Shown one piece after another: positions 27,540-36,224 of a stretch of 64,000 bases of DNA (within the stretch, counting starts at the first letter, position 1; each line of letters opens with the position of its first letter). The notes under the pieces are model-generated. The model saw nothing but the letters and a program-made list of their open reading frames with translations, searched no databases and was not told the DNA's origin. The position numbers and the translations under genes are program-made. The DNA comes from Paenibacillus albicereus (GTDB lineage: Bacteria > Bacillota > Bacilli > Paenibacillales > Paenibacillaceae): NCBI RefSeq assembly GCF_012676905.1, contig NZ_CP051428.1, positions 1,698,001 to 1,762,000 on the forward strand, given 5' to 3'.

Positions 27540-28366
27540 GGCTGCTCGTCCTCGGAGGCGGCGGCATGGCCGGCTCCATGATGGTCGATTACTTCCGCGG
27601 CCGGGACGGGTTCGAGCTCAGCTGGACGACGCGCGGCGGCGGGGACGGGTCCCTGCCGCTCGACGCCTCCGACCTGGAGGCGGTGCGGCGGACGGTGGCG
27701 GCGGTCCGTCCCGAGCTGATCGTCAACTGCATCGGCAAGCTCAACGCCGACGCCGAGGCGCATCCGCTGGAGGCGTACACGGTCAACGGCCTGCTGCCGC
27801 ACTGGCTGGCGTTCGCCGCCGGCGAGATCGGCGCGCGGCTCATCCACGTCAGCTCCGACTGCGTCTTCCTCGGCGACCGCGGCGGCTATACGGAGCTCGA
27901 CCAGCCGGACGGCACGACCGTCTACGCCCGCTCCAAGGCGCTCGGCGAGGTGCGCGATCCTCGGCATCTGACGATCCGCACGTCGATCATCGGTCCCGAC
28001 GCCAGCCCCAAGGGCATCGGCCTGCTGCGCTGGTTCCTTGCCCAGACGGGAGAGGTGTCCGGCTACAGCCGCGTCTACTGGAACGGCGTCACGACGCTGG
28101 AGCTGGCCAAGGCGGTCGAGCATGCGGCCGCGCGTCCGGAGATCGGCGGGCTCGTGCATCTGCTGGCGGCGGCTCCGGCGAGCAAGCGGGAAATGCTGGA
28201 ATGGTTCAAGGAGGCGTACGGCCGCGGCGACGTCACGGTCGTACCGGCGGCGGAGCCGGAGATCGACCGCACGCTGAGCGCGGTGCGGACCGATTGGGAC
28301 TACCTGGCGCCGAGCATTCCGGACATGGTCCGCGAGCTGGCGGCATGGGAGCGCCGCCGGGGCTGA
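27536..28366 (+). CDS. RmlD-like SDR, predicted UDP-4-keto-sugar reductase
   Basis: A 276-residue reductase: LLVLGGGGMAGSMMVDYF (Gly loop), PELIVNCIGKLNADAEAHPLEAYTVN, LIHVSSDCVFLGDRGGYTELD, VYARSKALGEV (Y-x3-K), LTIRTSIIGPD. It is close in plan to dTDP-4-dehydrorhamnose reductase. It lacks the C-terminal cupin of CapF/FnlB, which are about 370 residues, so it should reduce C4 without the C3 epimerisation that yields L-FucNAc. With its two upstream partners the likely products are UDP-L-RhaNAc and, after 2-epimerisation, UDP-L-QuiNAc. ATG 27536 overlaps the previous stop. Confidence 0.85.
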   Translation: MRLLVLGGGGMAGSMMVDYFRGRDGFELSWTTRGGGDGSLPLDASDLEAVRRTVAAVRPELIVNCIGKLNADAEAHPLEAYTVNGLLPHWLAFAAGEIGARLIHVSSDCVFLGDRGGYTELDQPDGTTVYARSKALGEVRDPRHLTIRTSIIGPDASPKGIGLLRWFLAQTGEVSGYSRVYWNGVTTLELAKAVEHAAARPEIGGLVHLLAAAPASKREMLEWFKEAYGRGDVTVVPAAEPEIDRTLSAVRTDWDYLAPSIPDMVRELAAWERRRG

Positions 28367-28390
28367 GCGGCCGGGCCGCCGCCCGGTCTT

Positions 28391-28489
28391 GGCGGCGGGC
28401 AGCGGCAGACAAGCGAGGCGCAAGGCGGCGGGCAGCGGCAGGCAGGCGAGGCGCAAGGCGGCGGGCAGCGGCAGGCAAGCCGGGCGCAA
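28391..28489. repeat. 3 x 33-bp GC-rich tandem repeat
   Basis: Units at 28391-28423, 28424-28456 and 28457-28489 begin GGCGGCGGGCAGCGGCAG and differ at a few bases. It lies just after the reductase gene in the 344-base gap, which otherwise holds only a terminator at its middle. Confidence 0.85.
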
Positions 28490-28543
28490 GGCGGCCCCTG
28501 CCGCTGGCCCCCCGCCGCTTGGCTGGACCGGCGGAGGGTTGGA

Positions 28544-28575
28544 CCGGCTTCGGCGTATGGCCGCAGCCGGTTTTT
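28544..28575 (+). terminator. Terminator after the nucleotide-sugar cassette
   Basis: CCGGCT with inner CGGC pairs with GCCG and AGCCGG around GTAT, followed by TTTTT. It should end the wecB-to-reductase transcript. Confidence 0.8.
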
Positions 28576-28710
28576 GCCTTGATGCTTTTTTGGAGAGGGG
28601 AAGCATGTTTTCGCCGTTTCCTGCATGGTTATGTAAACGTCGGTTGATTCGCGGTTCTGGAGCAGGCTGTCGCTGAGGGAAATGCCCAGGCCGGTAGGGA
28701 GGAAGCCAGG

Positions 28711-29868
28711 ATGGATGAGAACGGAGCAGTCGAGCGGGATGGAGCGGACCGGCTCGGATGCGATTTTGAAAGGAGCGAGAAAGGCGAGCCGTTCGGCGAA
28801 GAGGTGGAGTCTGGCCGAAAGCGGCTGCTCGTCACCGGCGCGGGCGGGTTTTGCGGCTCCCATGCCGTGCGGCATTTCGCGCAGGCGGGCTGGGAGGTCA
28901 TCGCCGGCACGCGTCCGGGATCGCCGCCGTTCTGGGCCGATCCGGCGCGGCGTCCGGAGTGGTTCGCTCCCTCCGGCGGCGAACCGGAGTGGCTGTCCGT
29001 CGTGGCGGTCGAAGCGCTCGACCTGTCGGAGCAGGGGACGGCCAGCCTGGCCGGGCTGCTGCGGCGGACGCGTCCGGACGCCGTCCTGCATCTCGCCGGG
29101 CTCAACGCCGCGGGGCCTTCGTGGACCGATCCCTTCGCATATATGGACACGAACCTGATGGGCACCGTCCGGCTGCTCGAAGCGATCCGCGCCAGCGGCC
29201 ATCCCTGCCGGATCGTCGTGGCCGGCTCGATGCTGAGCGGGCCGGCGGACGGCCCGCTGCCCGCGAAGCCGCTCCACCCGTACGCGCTGAGCAAAGGCAT
29301 GCAGGCTCAAGCGGCTCTCGCCTGGCACGCGCTCTACGGACTCGACGCGCTCGTCGCCGTTCCGTCGAACCTCGTCGGTCCCGGCCCTTCCGCCGGGCTG
29401 AGCCGGCTGCTCGCCCGCTACGCCGCCGCTTGCGAGCACGCTGCGGCCTCGCAGAAGTGCGGATCGGCGACAGCCGACTCGTCCGCCGACTCGTCCGCAA
29501 GTGCTCCGAACGTGGAAGCCGAGTCGTCCACGCCGCCGCTCTTCCGCCTTTCCTCGGCTGCCGAAACGCGTGATTTTCTCGACGTGCGCGACGCCATGCG
29601 CGGGTACGAGACGCTGCTGGAGCGGGGAGCCGCCGGAAGCAGCTATGCCATGGCGAGCGGCGTCATGACGCCGCTCGGGCAGCTCGCCGAGCTGTACCGC
29701 GAGCTGGCCCATGTGCCGCTGCCGATGGACATCGGCGGCAGCCTCGCCGCTTCGCCGGACCCGGCCGACGCCTCCGCGCTGCGCGCGCTCGGCTGGTCGC
29801 CGCGAATTCCGCTTCGCGAGTCCGCGCGCGATACGCTGGAGGATAGCCGCGCGGCCGGCCGCTCCTGA
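28711..29868 (+). CDS. NAD-dependent epimerase/dehydratase (extended SDR)
   Basis: A 385-residue extended SDR acting on a nucleotide sugar. After a 35-residue acidic lead, LLVTGAGGFCGSHAVRHFAQAGWEV is the NAD(P) loop (GAGGFCG). VLHLAGLNAAGPSWTDPFAYMDTNLMGTVRLLEA resembles GDP-mannose dehydratase/RMD enzymes; IVVAGSMLSG supplies the Ser and HPYALSKGMQAQAA the Y-x3-K. A Ser/Ala-rich insertion of about 35 residues interrupts the C-terminal half before RDFLDVRDAMRGYETLL. Start ATG 28711 follows GGGAGG. It has its own transcription unit after a terminator. The exact reaction (4,6-dehydratase, reductase or epimerase) cannot be decided. Confidence 0.8.
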   Translation: MDENGAVERDGADRLGCDFERSEKGEPFGEEVESGRKRLLVTGAGGFCGSHAVRHFAQAGWEVIAGTRPGSPPFWADPARRPEWFAPSGGEPEWLSVVAVEALDLSEQGTASLAGLLRRTRPDAVLHLAGLNAAGPSWTDPFAYMDTNLMGTVRLLEAIRASGHPCRIVVAGSMLSGPADGPLPAKPLHPYALSKGMQAQAALAWHALYGLDALVAVPSNLVGPGPSAGLSRLLARYAAACEHAAASQKCGSATADSSADSSASAPNVEAESSTPPLFRLSSAAETRDFLDVRDAMRGYETLLERGAAGSSYAMASGVMTPLGQLAELYRELAHVPLPMDIGGSLAASPDPADASALRALGWSPRIPLRESARDTLEDSRAAGRS

Positions 29869-29937
29869 AGCGGATGGCTCGGCAGCGCTGCCTGAACTCC
29901 GTCGGTTACGAAGGTGTCCACATTCTTGACAGAGGTC

Positions 29938-30340
29938 CAGATCATGCGTTGAAGGGGTCCGGACTACCTTCGTGCGGCATGCGGGAAAGTGGATCATGCG
30001 TTGAAGGGGTCCGGACTACCTTCATGCGGCATGTGGGAGAGTGGATCGTAGGTTGAAGGGGTCCGGACTACCTTCATGCGGCATGCGGGGGAGTGGACCG
30101 TGAGCTGAAGGGGTCCGGACTACCTTCATGCGGCATGTGGGAAAGTGGAACATGCGTTGAAGGGGTCCGGACTACCTTCATGCGGCATGTGGGAGAGTGG
30201 ATCGTAGGTTGAAGGGGTCCGGACTACCTTCATGCGGCGTATGGTAGAGTAGACCGTGGGTTGAAGGGGTTCGGACTACCTTCATGCGGCATGTGGGAGA
30301 GTGGATCATGCGTTGAAGGGGTCCGGACTGCCTTCATGCG
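29938..30340. repeat. 8 x 52-bp intergenic tandem array, second family
   Basis: The anchor GAAGGGGTCCGGACT occurs at 29951, 30003, 30055, 30107, 30159, 30211, 30263 (one change, GGTTCGG) and 30315, exactly 52 bases apart. GAAGG and CCTTC flank a TCCGGA centre to give a 21-base imperfect dyad, then a CATGCGGCATGTGGGAGAGTG-like filler that varies more. The sequence is unrelated to the 18.5-kb array. It lies between convergent genes and contains no credible ORF. Confidence 0.95.
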
Positions 30341-30369
30341 TCGAGAGGAAACCGAGTCGGGTCCAACCT

Positions 30370-30444
30370 TCCAAGGCACAAAACTGCCTTGAAACAAAAG
30401 ACCAGGTCAAATCAAAACATCCAAGGCATAAATCTGCCTTGGAT
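30370..30444 (-). terminator. Two tandem hairpins, terminator of the TerC-family gene
   Basis: CCAAGGCA...TGCCTTGG (30421-30442) and a close copy CAAGGCA...TGCCTTG (30372-30391) lie 49 bases apart. On the minus strand the first is followed by GTTTTGATTTG, so it can end the TerC-family transcript; the second adds a back-up. Confidence 0.7.
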
Positions 30445-30452
30445 GCTTGCTT

Positions 30453-31247
30453 TCAAACCGGCTCCGCGCCAGCCGCTCCCGCCTCCGGATTGCTTGGAGG
30501 CTTCTTCTCCTTGGACAGGAACCAGCCGCCGAGCGCGATCAGGATCAGGACGCCCCAGAACACGATTTTCCAGCCGGCGCTTTTGGGGAACTTCTCGGAC
30601 AGCACGCCGACGTCGGGATGGGACAGCGTATACACGGCCAGCTTGATGCCGACCCAGCCGACGATGGCGAACGCCGCGGTCTCGAGGCCGGGCCTGCGCT
30701 CCAGCAGCCGGCCGAAGTACGTAGCCGCGAAACGCATGATGACGAGGCCGATGATGCCGCCTGCGAGGATGACGCCGAACTGGCCGCCATCGAGGCCGCC
30801 GATGCGGGGCAGCGTGGTCGCTGGCAGCGTGATCGCCAGCGCCACCGCGGCGAGGATGGCGTCGATCGCGAACGCGATGTCCGCCAGCTCGACCTTGAGC
30901 ACGGTCACCCAGAAATTCTCCTGCTTCTTCTCGGCTTCCTTCTTGTGCTGCTTCTGCTTGACGAACAGCCGCTTGGCCATGTGGCTGATCGAGATGTACA
31001 GCAGGTACGCGGCCCCGATCGCCTGCACGTACCAGACGTCGGCGAGGAACGAGATGAGGAACAGCGAGGCGAAGCGGAAGACGAAGGCACCAGCCAGGCC
31101 GTAGAAAAGCGCCTTCTTGCGCTGCTTTTCCGGAAGATGCTTGACCATGATGGAGATGACCAGCGCGTTGTCCGCGGCGAGGATGCCTTCGAGGCCGATC
31201 AGCACCACGAGCACCCACAGATATTCGAGTAGCACAGCCGAGCTCAT
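30453..31247 (-). CDS. TerC-family integral membrane protein
   Basis: ATG 31247 is chosen because AAGGAG lies eight bases before it; 264 residues with about seven membrane helices. Family hallmarks are LWVLVVLIGLEGILAADNAL in helix 1, a charged Lys-rich cytoplasmic loop (KQKQHKKEAEKKQENFW), ELADIAFAIDAILAAVALA and IMRFAATYFGRLLERRPGLE. TerC proteins of Firmicutes (YceF/YkoY type) have been linked to manganese export and metalation of secreted enzymes; that role is plausible here but not shown. No yybP-ykoY riboswitch is seen in the 180-base divergent gap with the kinase gene. Confidence 0.9.
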   Translation of the reverse strand: MSSAVLLEYLWVLVVLIGLEGILAADNALVISIMVKHLPEKQRKKALFYGLAGAFVFRFASLFLISFLADVWYVQAIGAAYLLYISISHMAKRLFVKQKQHKKEAEKKQENFWVTVLKVELADIAFAIDAILAAVALAITLPATTLPRIGGLDGGQFGVILAGGIIGLVIMRFAATYFGRLLERRPGLETAAFAIVGWVGIKLAVYTLSHPDVGVLSEKFPKSAGWKIVFWGVLILIALGGWFLSKEKKPPSNPEAGAAGAEPV

Positions 31248-31427
31248 GCGTGCAGCTCCTTCCGCCGCGCGCGATGCGCAGCTTTTTCCGTTACCTTTCT
31301 CCATGCAGGGACTTCTTATGCGAAGGATTGCCCGGGAAATGATTCTCGACTGGCGGCAAAGGGATTGAAATCCGCTTCGTTCCGGTCCATAATCGGGATA
31401 CTTGACCGCGCACGGAGGGCTCGTCAC

Positions 31428-33245
31428 ATGTTGAATCCGCTTACGAGGCTGAGCGTCAGGCTGCAGCTCATCCTGCTCTTCCTCTTCATGGCGCTGCCGA
31501 TCCTAGGGCTGTTCGCCTATGGCAACATGAAGGCCGAAACGATCATGAAGGACAACGTCACCGGCGCCTACGCCGAGCTCAACAAGCAGAACCTGCTCAT
31601 GATCAACAAGGAAATGGATGGCATCAACCGCATCACGACGACGATCATTCAAAATCCGGTGACGCAGCGCATCGTGCCGGGAAGGCGGGAGCCGGTTCTC
31701 GACCGGGTCAAGAAGTACGCCGAGATGGACAAGCTGCTGCGCGCCTACTCCACCGGCACGGACGGCGAGACTCCGGTCTACTACTCCCTCTATGTCTACG
31801 ATCCGACGGATGAATTCTATTTCGCTCCTTCCATCCAGATGACGAACAACGGCGTCTATTTCCTGACGAGCCGGACGAAGCCGGCTTGGTTCGAGAAGGC
31901 GGTGCGCCTCAAAGGCGTCGGCTTCGTCGAGATGACCGCGACCAATACCGCGTTCGACAAGAGCCCGACGCTCGCCTACATCCGCGCCGTCAACAACATC
32001 GGCGAGGGCAGCGGCGTCATCGGCGTGCTCGTCGCCTACCAGCTGGAGCACAAGATCGCCGACACGATGCGCTCGGTCAATCTGCCGGGAGGCGACATCA
32101 GCCTCGTCGACGAGGCCGGCACGGTCATGAGCAGCACGCTGCCGGACCGCCTCGGCACGCGGCTGGAGCTCCCGGCCGTACTGGCCGAGCGGGTGGCGCA
32201 GGCCCGCTCCGACCTTCCCTTCCATCTCATCGAAGGGGACTGGATCTACGTGGCGAGCGGCAAGAACAGCCTCCATCTGCGCCTCATCTACGAGATCCCC
32301 GTGCAGGCGATGCTGCAGCAGCAGAGCGAGCTCAAGAACGTCATCCTGCTCATCTCCGCCGTCTATGTCGCCGTCGGCTGCATCGTCATGATCTACTTCT
32401 GGCGCTCGCTCATGACGCCGCTGCAGCGGCTGTCGCTGTTCGTCCGCAAGTACGAGCCGGGCAAGCTGGTGCCGGAGACGCCGGGCCAGTCGCGGCGAGA
32501 CGAGGTCGGCGTGCTCATCTCCGCGGTGTACGGGATGGCTCGGCGGCTCAACAGCCTGATCGCCGACAAGTACCAGGCGGACATCCGGCAGAAGGAAGCG
32601 CAGCTGCAGATCCTGTACCACCAGATCAACCCGCATCTGCTGTACAACACGCTGGAGAGCATCTACTGGAAAAGCTCGCTCGAAGGCCATTCCGAATCCG
32701 CGGAAATGATCAAAGACCTGTCCAAGCTGATGAAAATCAGCCTGAGCCGAGGGCGCGAGCTGATTACGCTCGCGGAGGAGAGCGAGCATGCGGCCGCTTA
32801 CGTGGCGCTGCAGCGCCGGCGCTACGAGGCGGAGCTGCGCGTGCTCTGGGACATCCCGGAAGAGCTCGGGGCGGCGCTCATCCCCAAGATCACGCTGCAG
32901 CCGCTGATCGAGAACGCGATCATCCATGGCATCAAGCACATGGGAGAGGACGGCGAGATCGTCGTCGCGGCGAGAGCGGCCGAAGGGGGCGACCTGCTCG
33001 TGACCGTCGGCGACAACGGCTACAAGTCGGTCGACTACGCCGCCATCCAGCGCTGGCTGGCCGAGCCGGACCGCTCGCCGTCGATCGGCTACGGCATCCG
33101 CAACATCGACCAGCGCATCCGGCTCCAGTTCGGTCCAAGATACGGACTGGGCATCGGCCCGAGGGAGGGCGGAGGCACCGAGGTGAGGCTGCTGCTGCCG
33201 CTGCTGGACGACGCCTCCAACCCAGGACAACCGAGAGGAGAATGA
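31428..33245 (+). CDS. YesM-type membrane sensor histidine kinase
   Basis: ATG 31428 follows GGAGGG by eight bases; 605 residues. A first membrane helix (LILLFLFMALPILGLFAYG) and a second near residue 305 (VILLISAVYVAVGCIVMIYF) bracket an extracytoplasmic Cache-like sensor. A HAMP region (RSLMTPLQRLSLFVRKYE) leads to the His_kinase box LQILYHQINPHLLYNTLESI with the phospho-acceptor at H403. The HATPase part has LQPLIENAIIHGIKH, VGDNG and GYGIRNIDQRIRL. It probably senses an extracellular sugar or oligosaccharide and signals to the overlapping response regulator. Confidence 0.93.
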   Translation: MLNPLTRLSVRLQLILLFLFMALPILGLFAYGNMKAETIMKDNVTGAYAELNKQNLLMINKEMDGINRITTTIIQNPVTQRIVPGRREPVLDRVKKYAEMDKLLRAYSTGTDGETPVYYSLYVYDPTDEFYFAPSIQMTNNGVYFLTSRTKPAWFEKAVRLKGVGFVEMTATNTAFDKSPTLAYIRAVNNIGEGSGVIGVLVAYQLEHKIADTMRSVNLPGGDISLVDEAGTVMSSTLPDRLGTRLELPAVLAERVAQARSDLPFHLIEGDWIYVASGKNSLHLRLIYEIPVQAMLQQQSELKNVILLISAVYVAVGCIVMIYFWRSLMTPLQRLSLFVRKYEPGKLVPETPGQSRRDEVGVLISAVYGMARRLNSLIADKYQADIRQKEAQLQILYHQINPHLLYNTLESIYWKSSLEGHSESAEMIKDLSKLMKISLSRGRELITLAEESEHAAAYVALQRRRYEAELRVLWDIPEELGAALIPKITLQPLIENAIIHGIKHMGEDGEIVVAARAAEGGDLLVTVGDNGYKSVDYAAIQRWLAEPDRSPSIGYGIRNIDQRIRLQFGPRYGLGIGPREGGGTEVRLLLPLLDDASNPGQPRGE

Positions 33246-33247
33246 CG

Positions 33248-34594
33248 ATGCACCGCATCCTGATCGTGGACGACGAGCCGCTCATCGGCAAAGGACTGTC
33301 GAGCCTGCTGGCCGGAGCCGGACTCGGCATCGAGGACATCCATACCGCCAGCAACGGCTTCGAGGCGCTCGACTACCTCCGCTTGGAGGAGGTCGACCTC
33401 ATGATTACCGACATCGGCATGCCGGGAATGAACGGCATCGAGCTGATGCATCAAGCCCGCCTCATCAAGCCGTGGGTGCAGACGATCGTCGTCTCCGCGC
33501 ATGAGACGTTCCACTACGCGCAGATGGCGATGCGCCTCGGCGCGCGCGACTATCTCATCAAGCCGCTGGACGCGGCGCAGCTGCTCGACAGCGTGCGCAA
33601 CGCGCTGCTGCAGGCGGAGCGCCCGGCGGCAAGCGAGCCGGACTACGCGGCGAGCCTAGGCGGCCGGTTCGCGCTGCAAGCGCCGGGCGGCGAGCCGCGC
33701 CGGGCGCTCGAGCGGCTGCTCGCCCAGCCGTCCGCCTCCACGGAGCAGGCCGGAGAGCTGGCCGCCGCCGCCGGACTGCGGGATACGGGACCTTATTTCG
33801 CGGTCATCCGCATCCTTCCGGAGTTCGACGCCCGCCCGGATCTGTCGCCGAAGGACAAGGACCTGCTCGCCTACGCCGTCATGAACCTGTCCACGGAGCT
33901 GCTCGGCAAGGACTGGAATCCGGTCCCGATCGCGCTGCCGGACGGCGAGGTCGGACTCATCATCGGCTGGAGCGAGGAGCGCTACGACGACTCGACGGTC
34001 AGCAAGATCAACCAGCTCGACATGATCGGCCGCAGCCTGCATCATCATGCCGACTCGTTCCTGCGGCTGCCGGCGCTCGTCGGCATCAGCCAGATCGCAC
34101 GCGGGCCGGAATTCCTCCATCTGCTGGCGGATCAGGCGAGGCGGGCGCTGGAGTGGCGGCACCGGCATCCGGGGCAAAAGGTGTTCTATTATGGAGACTT
34201 CAGCTGGAGCGCGGCGGAGGGCGGGGCGGCGGAGCAGCCCGGCGAGGAGGAGGCTTCCGCCCAGACGAACCGGATCGTGGAGCGCTCCCTGCGGTACATC
34301 GAGGAGAACTACGCGCAGAAGGGGCTGACGCTGCACGAGGTGTCCCAGCGCGGGCATGTCAGTCCCAACTATCTCAGCTATCTGTTCAAGAAGAACACCG
34401 GCTACAACCTGTGGGAATACGTCATCAAGCTGCGGATGGAGGAAGGCCGCCGGCTGCTGCTGACGACCGACCTGAGGCGCTACGAGGTGGCGGAGCGGGT
34501 CGGCTACGAATCGCCGGAGCATTTCAGCAAGATCTTCAAGAAGTACTACGGCTACAGCCCGAGCGAGCTCAAGAAAGAAAGCCAGGGCAAGTAA
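33248..34594 (+). CDS. YesN-type response regulator, AraC family
   Basis: The reading frame begins at ATG 33242, but ATG 33248 is correctly spaced from GAGAGGAG; 448 residues. The receiver domain (1-120) has acidic pair VDDEP, phospho-acceptor D55 in MITDIGMPGMNG, Ser/Thr at VVSAHE and Lys in LIKPLD. A middle domain of about 200 residues has no clear motif. The C-terminal AraC double HTH (about 345-448) is SLRYIEENYAQKGLTLHEVS, HVSPNYLSYLFKKNTGYNLW, VGYESPEHFSKIFKKYYGYSPSELKK. It should activate the sugar-binding lipoprotein gene just downstream. Confidence 0.93.
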   Translation: MHRILIVDDEPLIGKGLSSLLAGAGLGIEDIHTASNGFEALDYLRLEEVDLMITDIGMPGMNGIELMHQARLIKPWVQTIVVSAHETFHYAQMAMRLGARDYLIKPLDAAQLLDSVRNALLQAERPAASEPDYAASLGGRFALQAPGGEPRRALERLLAQPSASTEQAGELAAAAGLRDTGPYFAVIRILPEFDARPDLSPKDKDLLAYAVMNLSTELLGKDWNPVPIALPDGEVGLIIGWSEERYDDSTVSKINQLDMIGRSLHHHADSFLRLPALVGISQIARGPEFLHLLADQARRALEWRHRHPGQKVFYYGDFSWSAAEGGAAEQPGEEEASAQTNRIVERSLRYIEENYAQKGLTLHEVSQRGHVSPNYLSYLFKKNTGYNLWEYVIKLRMEEGRRLLLTTDLRRYEVAERVGYESPEHFSKIFKKYYGYSPSELKKESQGK

Positions 34595-34624
34595 GGCCGC
34601 ACCCGGTGAAAAGGGGAGCTTCCC

Positions 34625-36085
34625 ATGCGCAAGCCGACTGCACTCGTCAGCTGCCTGATGGCGATGGCGCTGCTGCTGGCCGCCTGCTTCGGCGGCGAGG
34701 TCCGCTCCGGCGATGCCGGAGCGGGCGACCAAGGAAGGACGGAGGCGGACGGACCGTCCGCGAGCCAGGGCGGCGCCGCGGCGCCGGCCGCGGAGGACAT
34801 TCGGGACAAGAAGATCGCGATCAGCATCTACTATCCGCTGCCGGATCAAGTGGAGAAGCGCAAGGCCGAGGATGACAAGATCGCGCGCTTTCAGCAGGAC
34901 TATCCGAACGTCACGATTACCAAAAGCGACTGGCACTACAATGTCGACGAAATCGGCGTGAAGATGGCGGCCAACGAGGCGCCGACGTTCTTCAACTCGT
35001 TCGCGACCGAAGCGGGCTTCCTCGTGCAGCGCGGCTGGGCGGCGGACATTACCGAGCTGTGGAACGGCTATGAGCGCAAAAACGACATCAATCCGACGCT
35101 GCAGAGCCAGTTCGTCCAGGACGGGAGGGTATACGGCGTCGTGCAGAACGGATATGTGACCTCGACGGTCGTGAACAAGAAGCTGCTCGCGTCCAGGCAT
35201 GTCCCGGCTCCGTCGTACGACTGGACCTGGGACGACATGCTGAGCGCCGCCAAAGGCGTCGCCGATCCGCAACAAGGCGTCGCGGGCATCTCGCCGATGG
35301 GCAAGGGCAATGAGTCCGGGTGGAACTGGACCAACTTCCTGTTCGAAGCGGGCGGCGACATCCAGAAGGCGGATGGGGGCAAGGTGACGGCCGCCTTCCA
35401 CTCCGACGCAGCCGTGAAGGCGCTGCAGTTCTACCAGAAGCTGCGCTGGGAAGCGAACGCCATCTCGAAGGACTGGGCGCTCGGCTGGGACGACGCGGTC
35501 GGCGCGTTCGCGCAGGGACGAACCGCGATGGTCATCGCCGGCGCGGAGGGCGTGCTCGACCAGGCGCTCAACCAGGGCGGGCTCAAGCCGGGCGACGTGG
35601 CCACCTACCCGATGCCGGCGGCCCAGCCCGGAGGCAAGCATACGGGCGTCATGGGCGGCGACTATCTGGTCATCAACCCCAACGCCAGCAAGGACGAGCA
35701 GGAGATGGCGTTCCGCTACATCACGTTCGACTATTTCTCCGACAACTATCTGACCGCCGTCGAGAAGGACATCCAGGCGCGCCGGGCGGAAGGCAAGTAC
35801 TACATTCCTCCGCAGATGAGCTACTACAAGAACGATTCCGAATACGGCCGGAAGCTCAAGTCGATCTACGACAACTACGACAACGTGTACAAGTACGATC
35901 CGGAGTCGACGAAGCGGATGGATGGCAAGCCGGAAGCCCAGTACAACACGCAGGAATACTACGGCGCGATGACCGGCATCATCCAGGAGGTGTTCTCCCA
36001 AAAGGACGTCGACCTGAAGGCGAAGCTGGACGAGGCGGCCGCGATGATGCAGGCCAAGTATTACGACGCCATCCAGGCGCGATGA
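34625..36085 (+). CDS. Sugar ABC-transporter substrate-binding lipoprotein
   Basis: A 486-residue family-1 extracellular binding protein. MRKPTALVSCLMAMALLLAAC is a type II signal with lipobox Cys21, then a Gly/Ala/Glu-rich tether. The mature part starts KKIAISIYYPLPDQVEKRKAEDDKIARFQQDYPNVTI and has typical blocks DDMLSAAKG, AFAQGRTAMVIAG, VATYPMPAAQPGGKHTGVMGGDYLVIN. SD AGGGGAG precedes ATG 34625, 30 bases after the regulator stop, so it joins the kinase/regulator transcript. No permease genes follow, which is unusual for this class; it may share permeases encoded elsewhere or act as a co-sensor. Confidence 0.9.
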   Translation: MRKPTALVSCLMAMALLLAACFGGEVRSGDAGAGDQGRTEADGPSASQGGAAAPAAEDIRDKKIAISIYYPLPDQVEKRKAEDDKIARFQQDYPNVTITKSDWHYNVDEIGVKMAANEAPTFFNSFATEAGFLVQRGWAADITELWNGYERKNDINPTLQSQFVQDGRVYGVVQNGYVTSTVVNKKLLASRHVPAPSYDWTWDDMLSAAKGVADPQQGVAGISPMGKGNESGWNWTNFLFEAGGDIQKADGGKVTAAFHSDAAVKALQFYQKLRWEANAISKDWALGWDDAVGAFAQGRTAMVIAGAEGVLDQALNQGGLKPGDVATYPMPAAQPGGKHTGVMGGDYLVINPNASKDEQEMAFRYITFDYFSDNYLTAVEKDIQARRAEGKYYIPPQMSYYKNDSEYGRKLKSIYDNYDNVYKYDPESTKRMDGKPEAQYNTQEYYGAMTGIIQEVFSQKDVDLKAKLDEAAAMMQAKYYDAIQAR

Positions 36086-36154
36086 GGAACAGCCGGAGCG
36101 GCCAGGCGCAGCTCCGGTTTTTCAGTGCGCCCGGGAAGCACATGGAATCTTCAT

Positions 36155-36183
36155 TTGTCTCTTTTGAAAGAAACCTATATACT
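36155..36183 (+). promoter_or_regulatory. Promoter of the VOC-domain gene
   Basis: TTGTCT (36155-36160), a 17-base spacer and TATACT (36178-36183), about 40 bases ahead of the start codon. Confidence 0.65.
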
Positions 36184-36224
36184 AAAGGAAAATCTTTAGA
36201 AATGTAGAGATGGAGGCTGCTTCC

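Noticed and set aside
29938-30340. CRISPR array
   Set aside because: Filler between the conserved cores is itself repeated with point changes, and no cas genes are near.
31248-31427. yybP-ykoY manganese riboswitch ahead of the TerC-family gene
   Set aside because: The conserved motifs of that riboswitch class are not visible in the 180-base gap on the minus strand.
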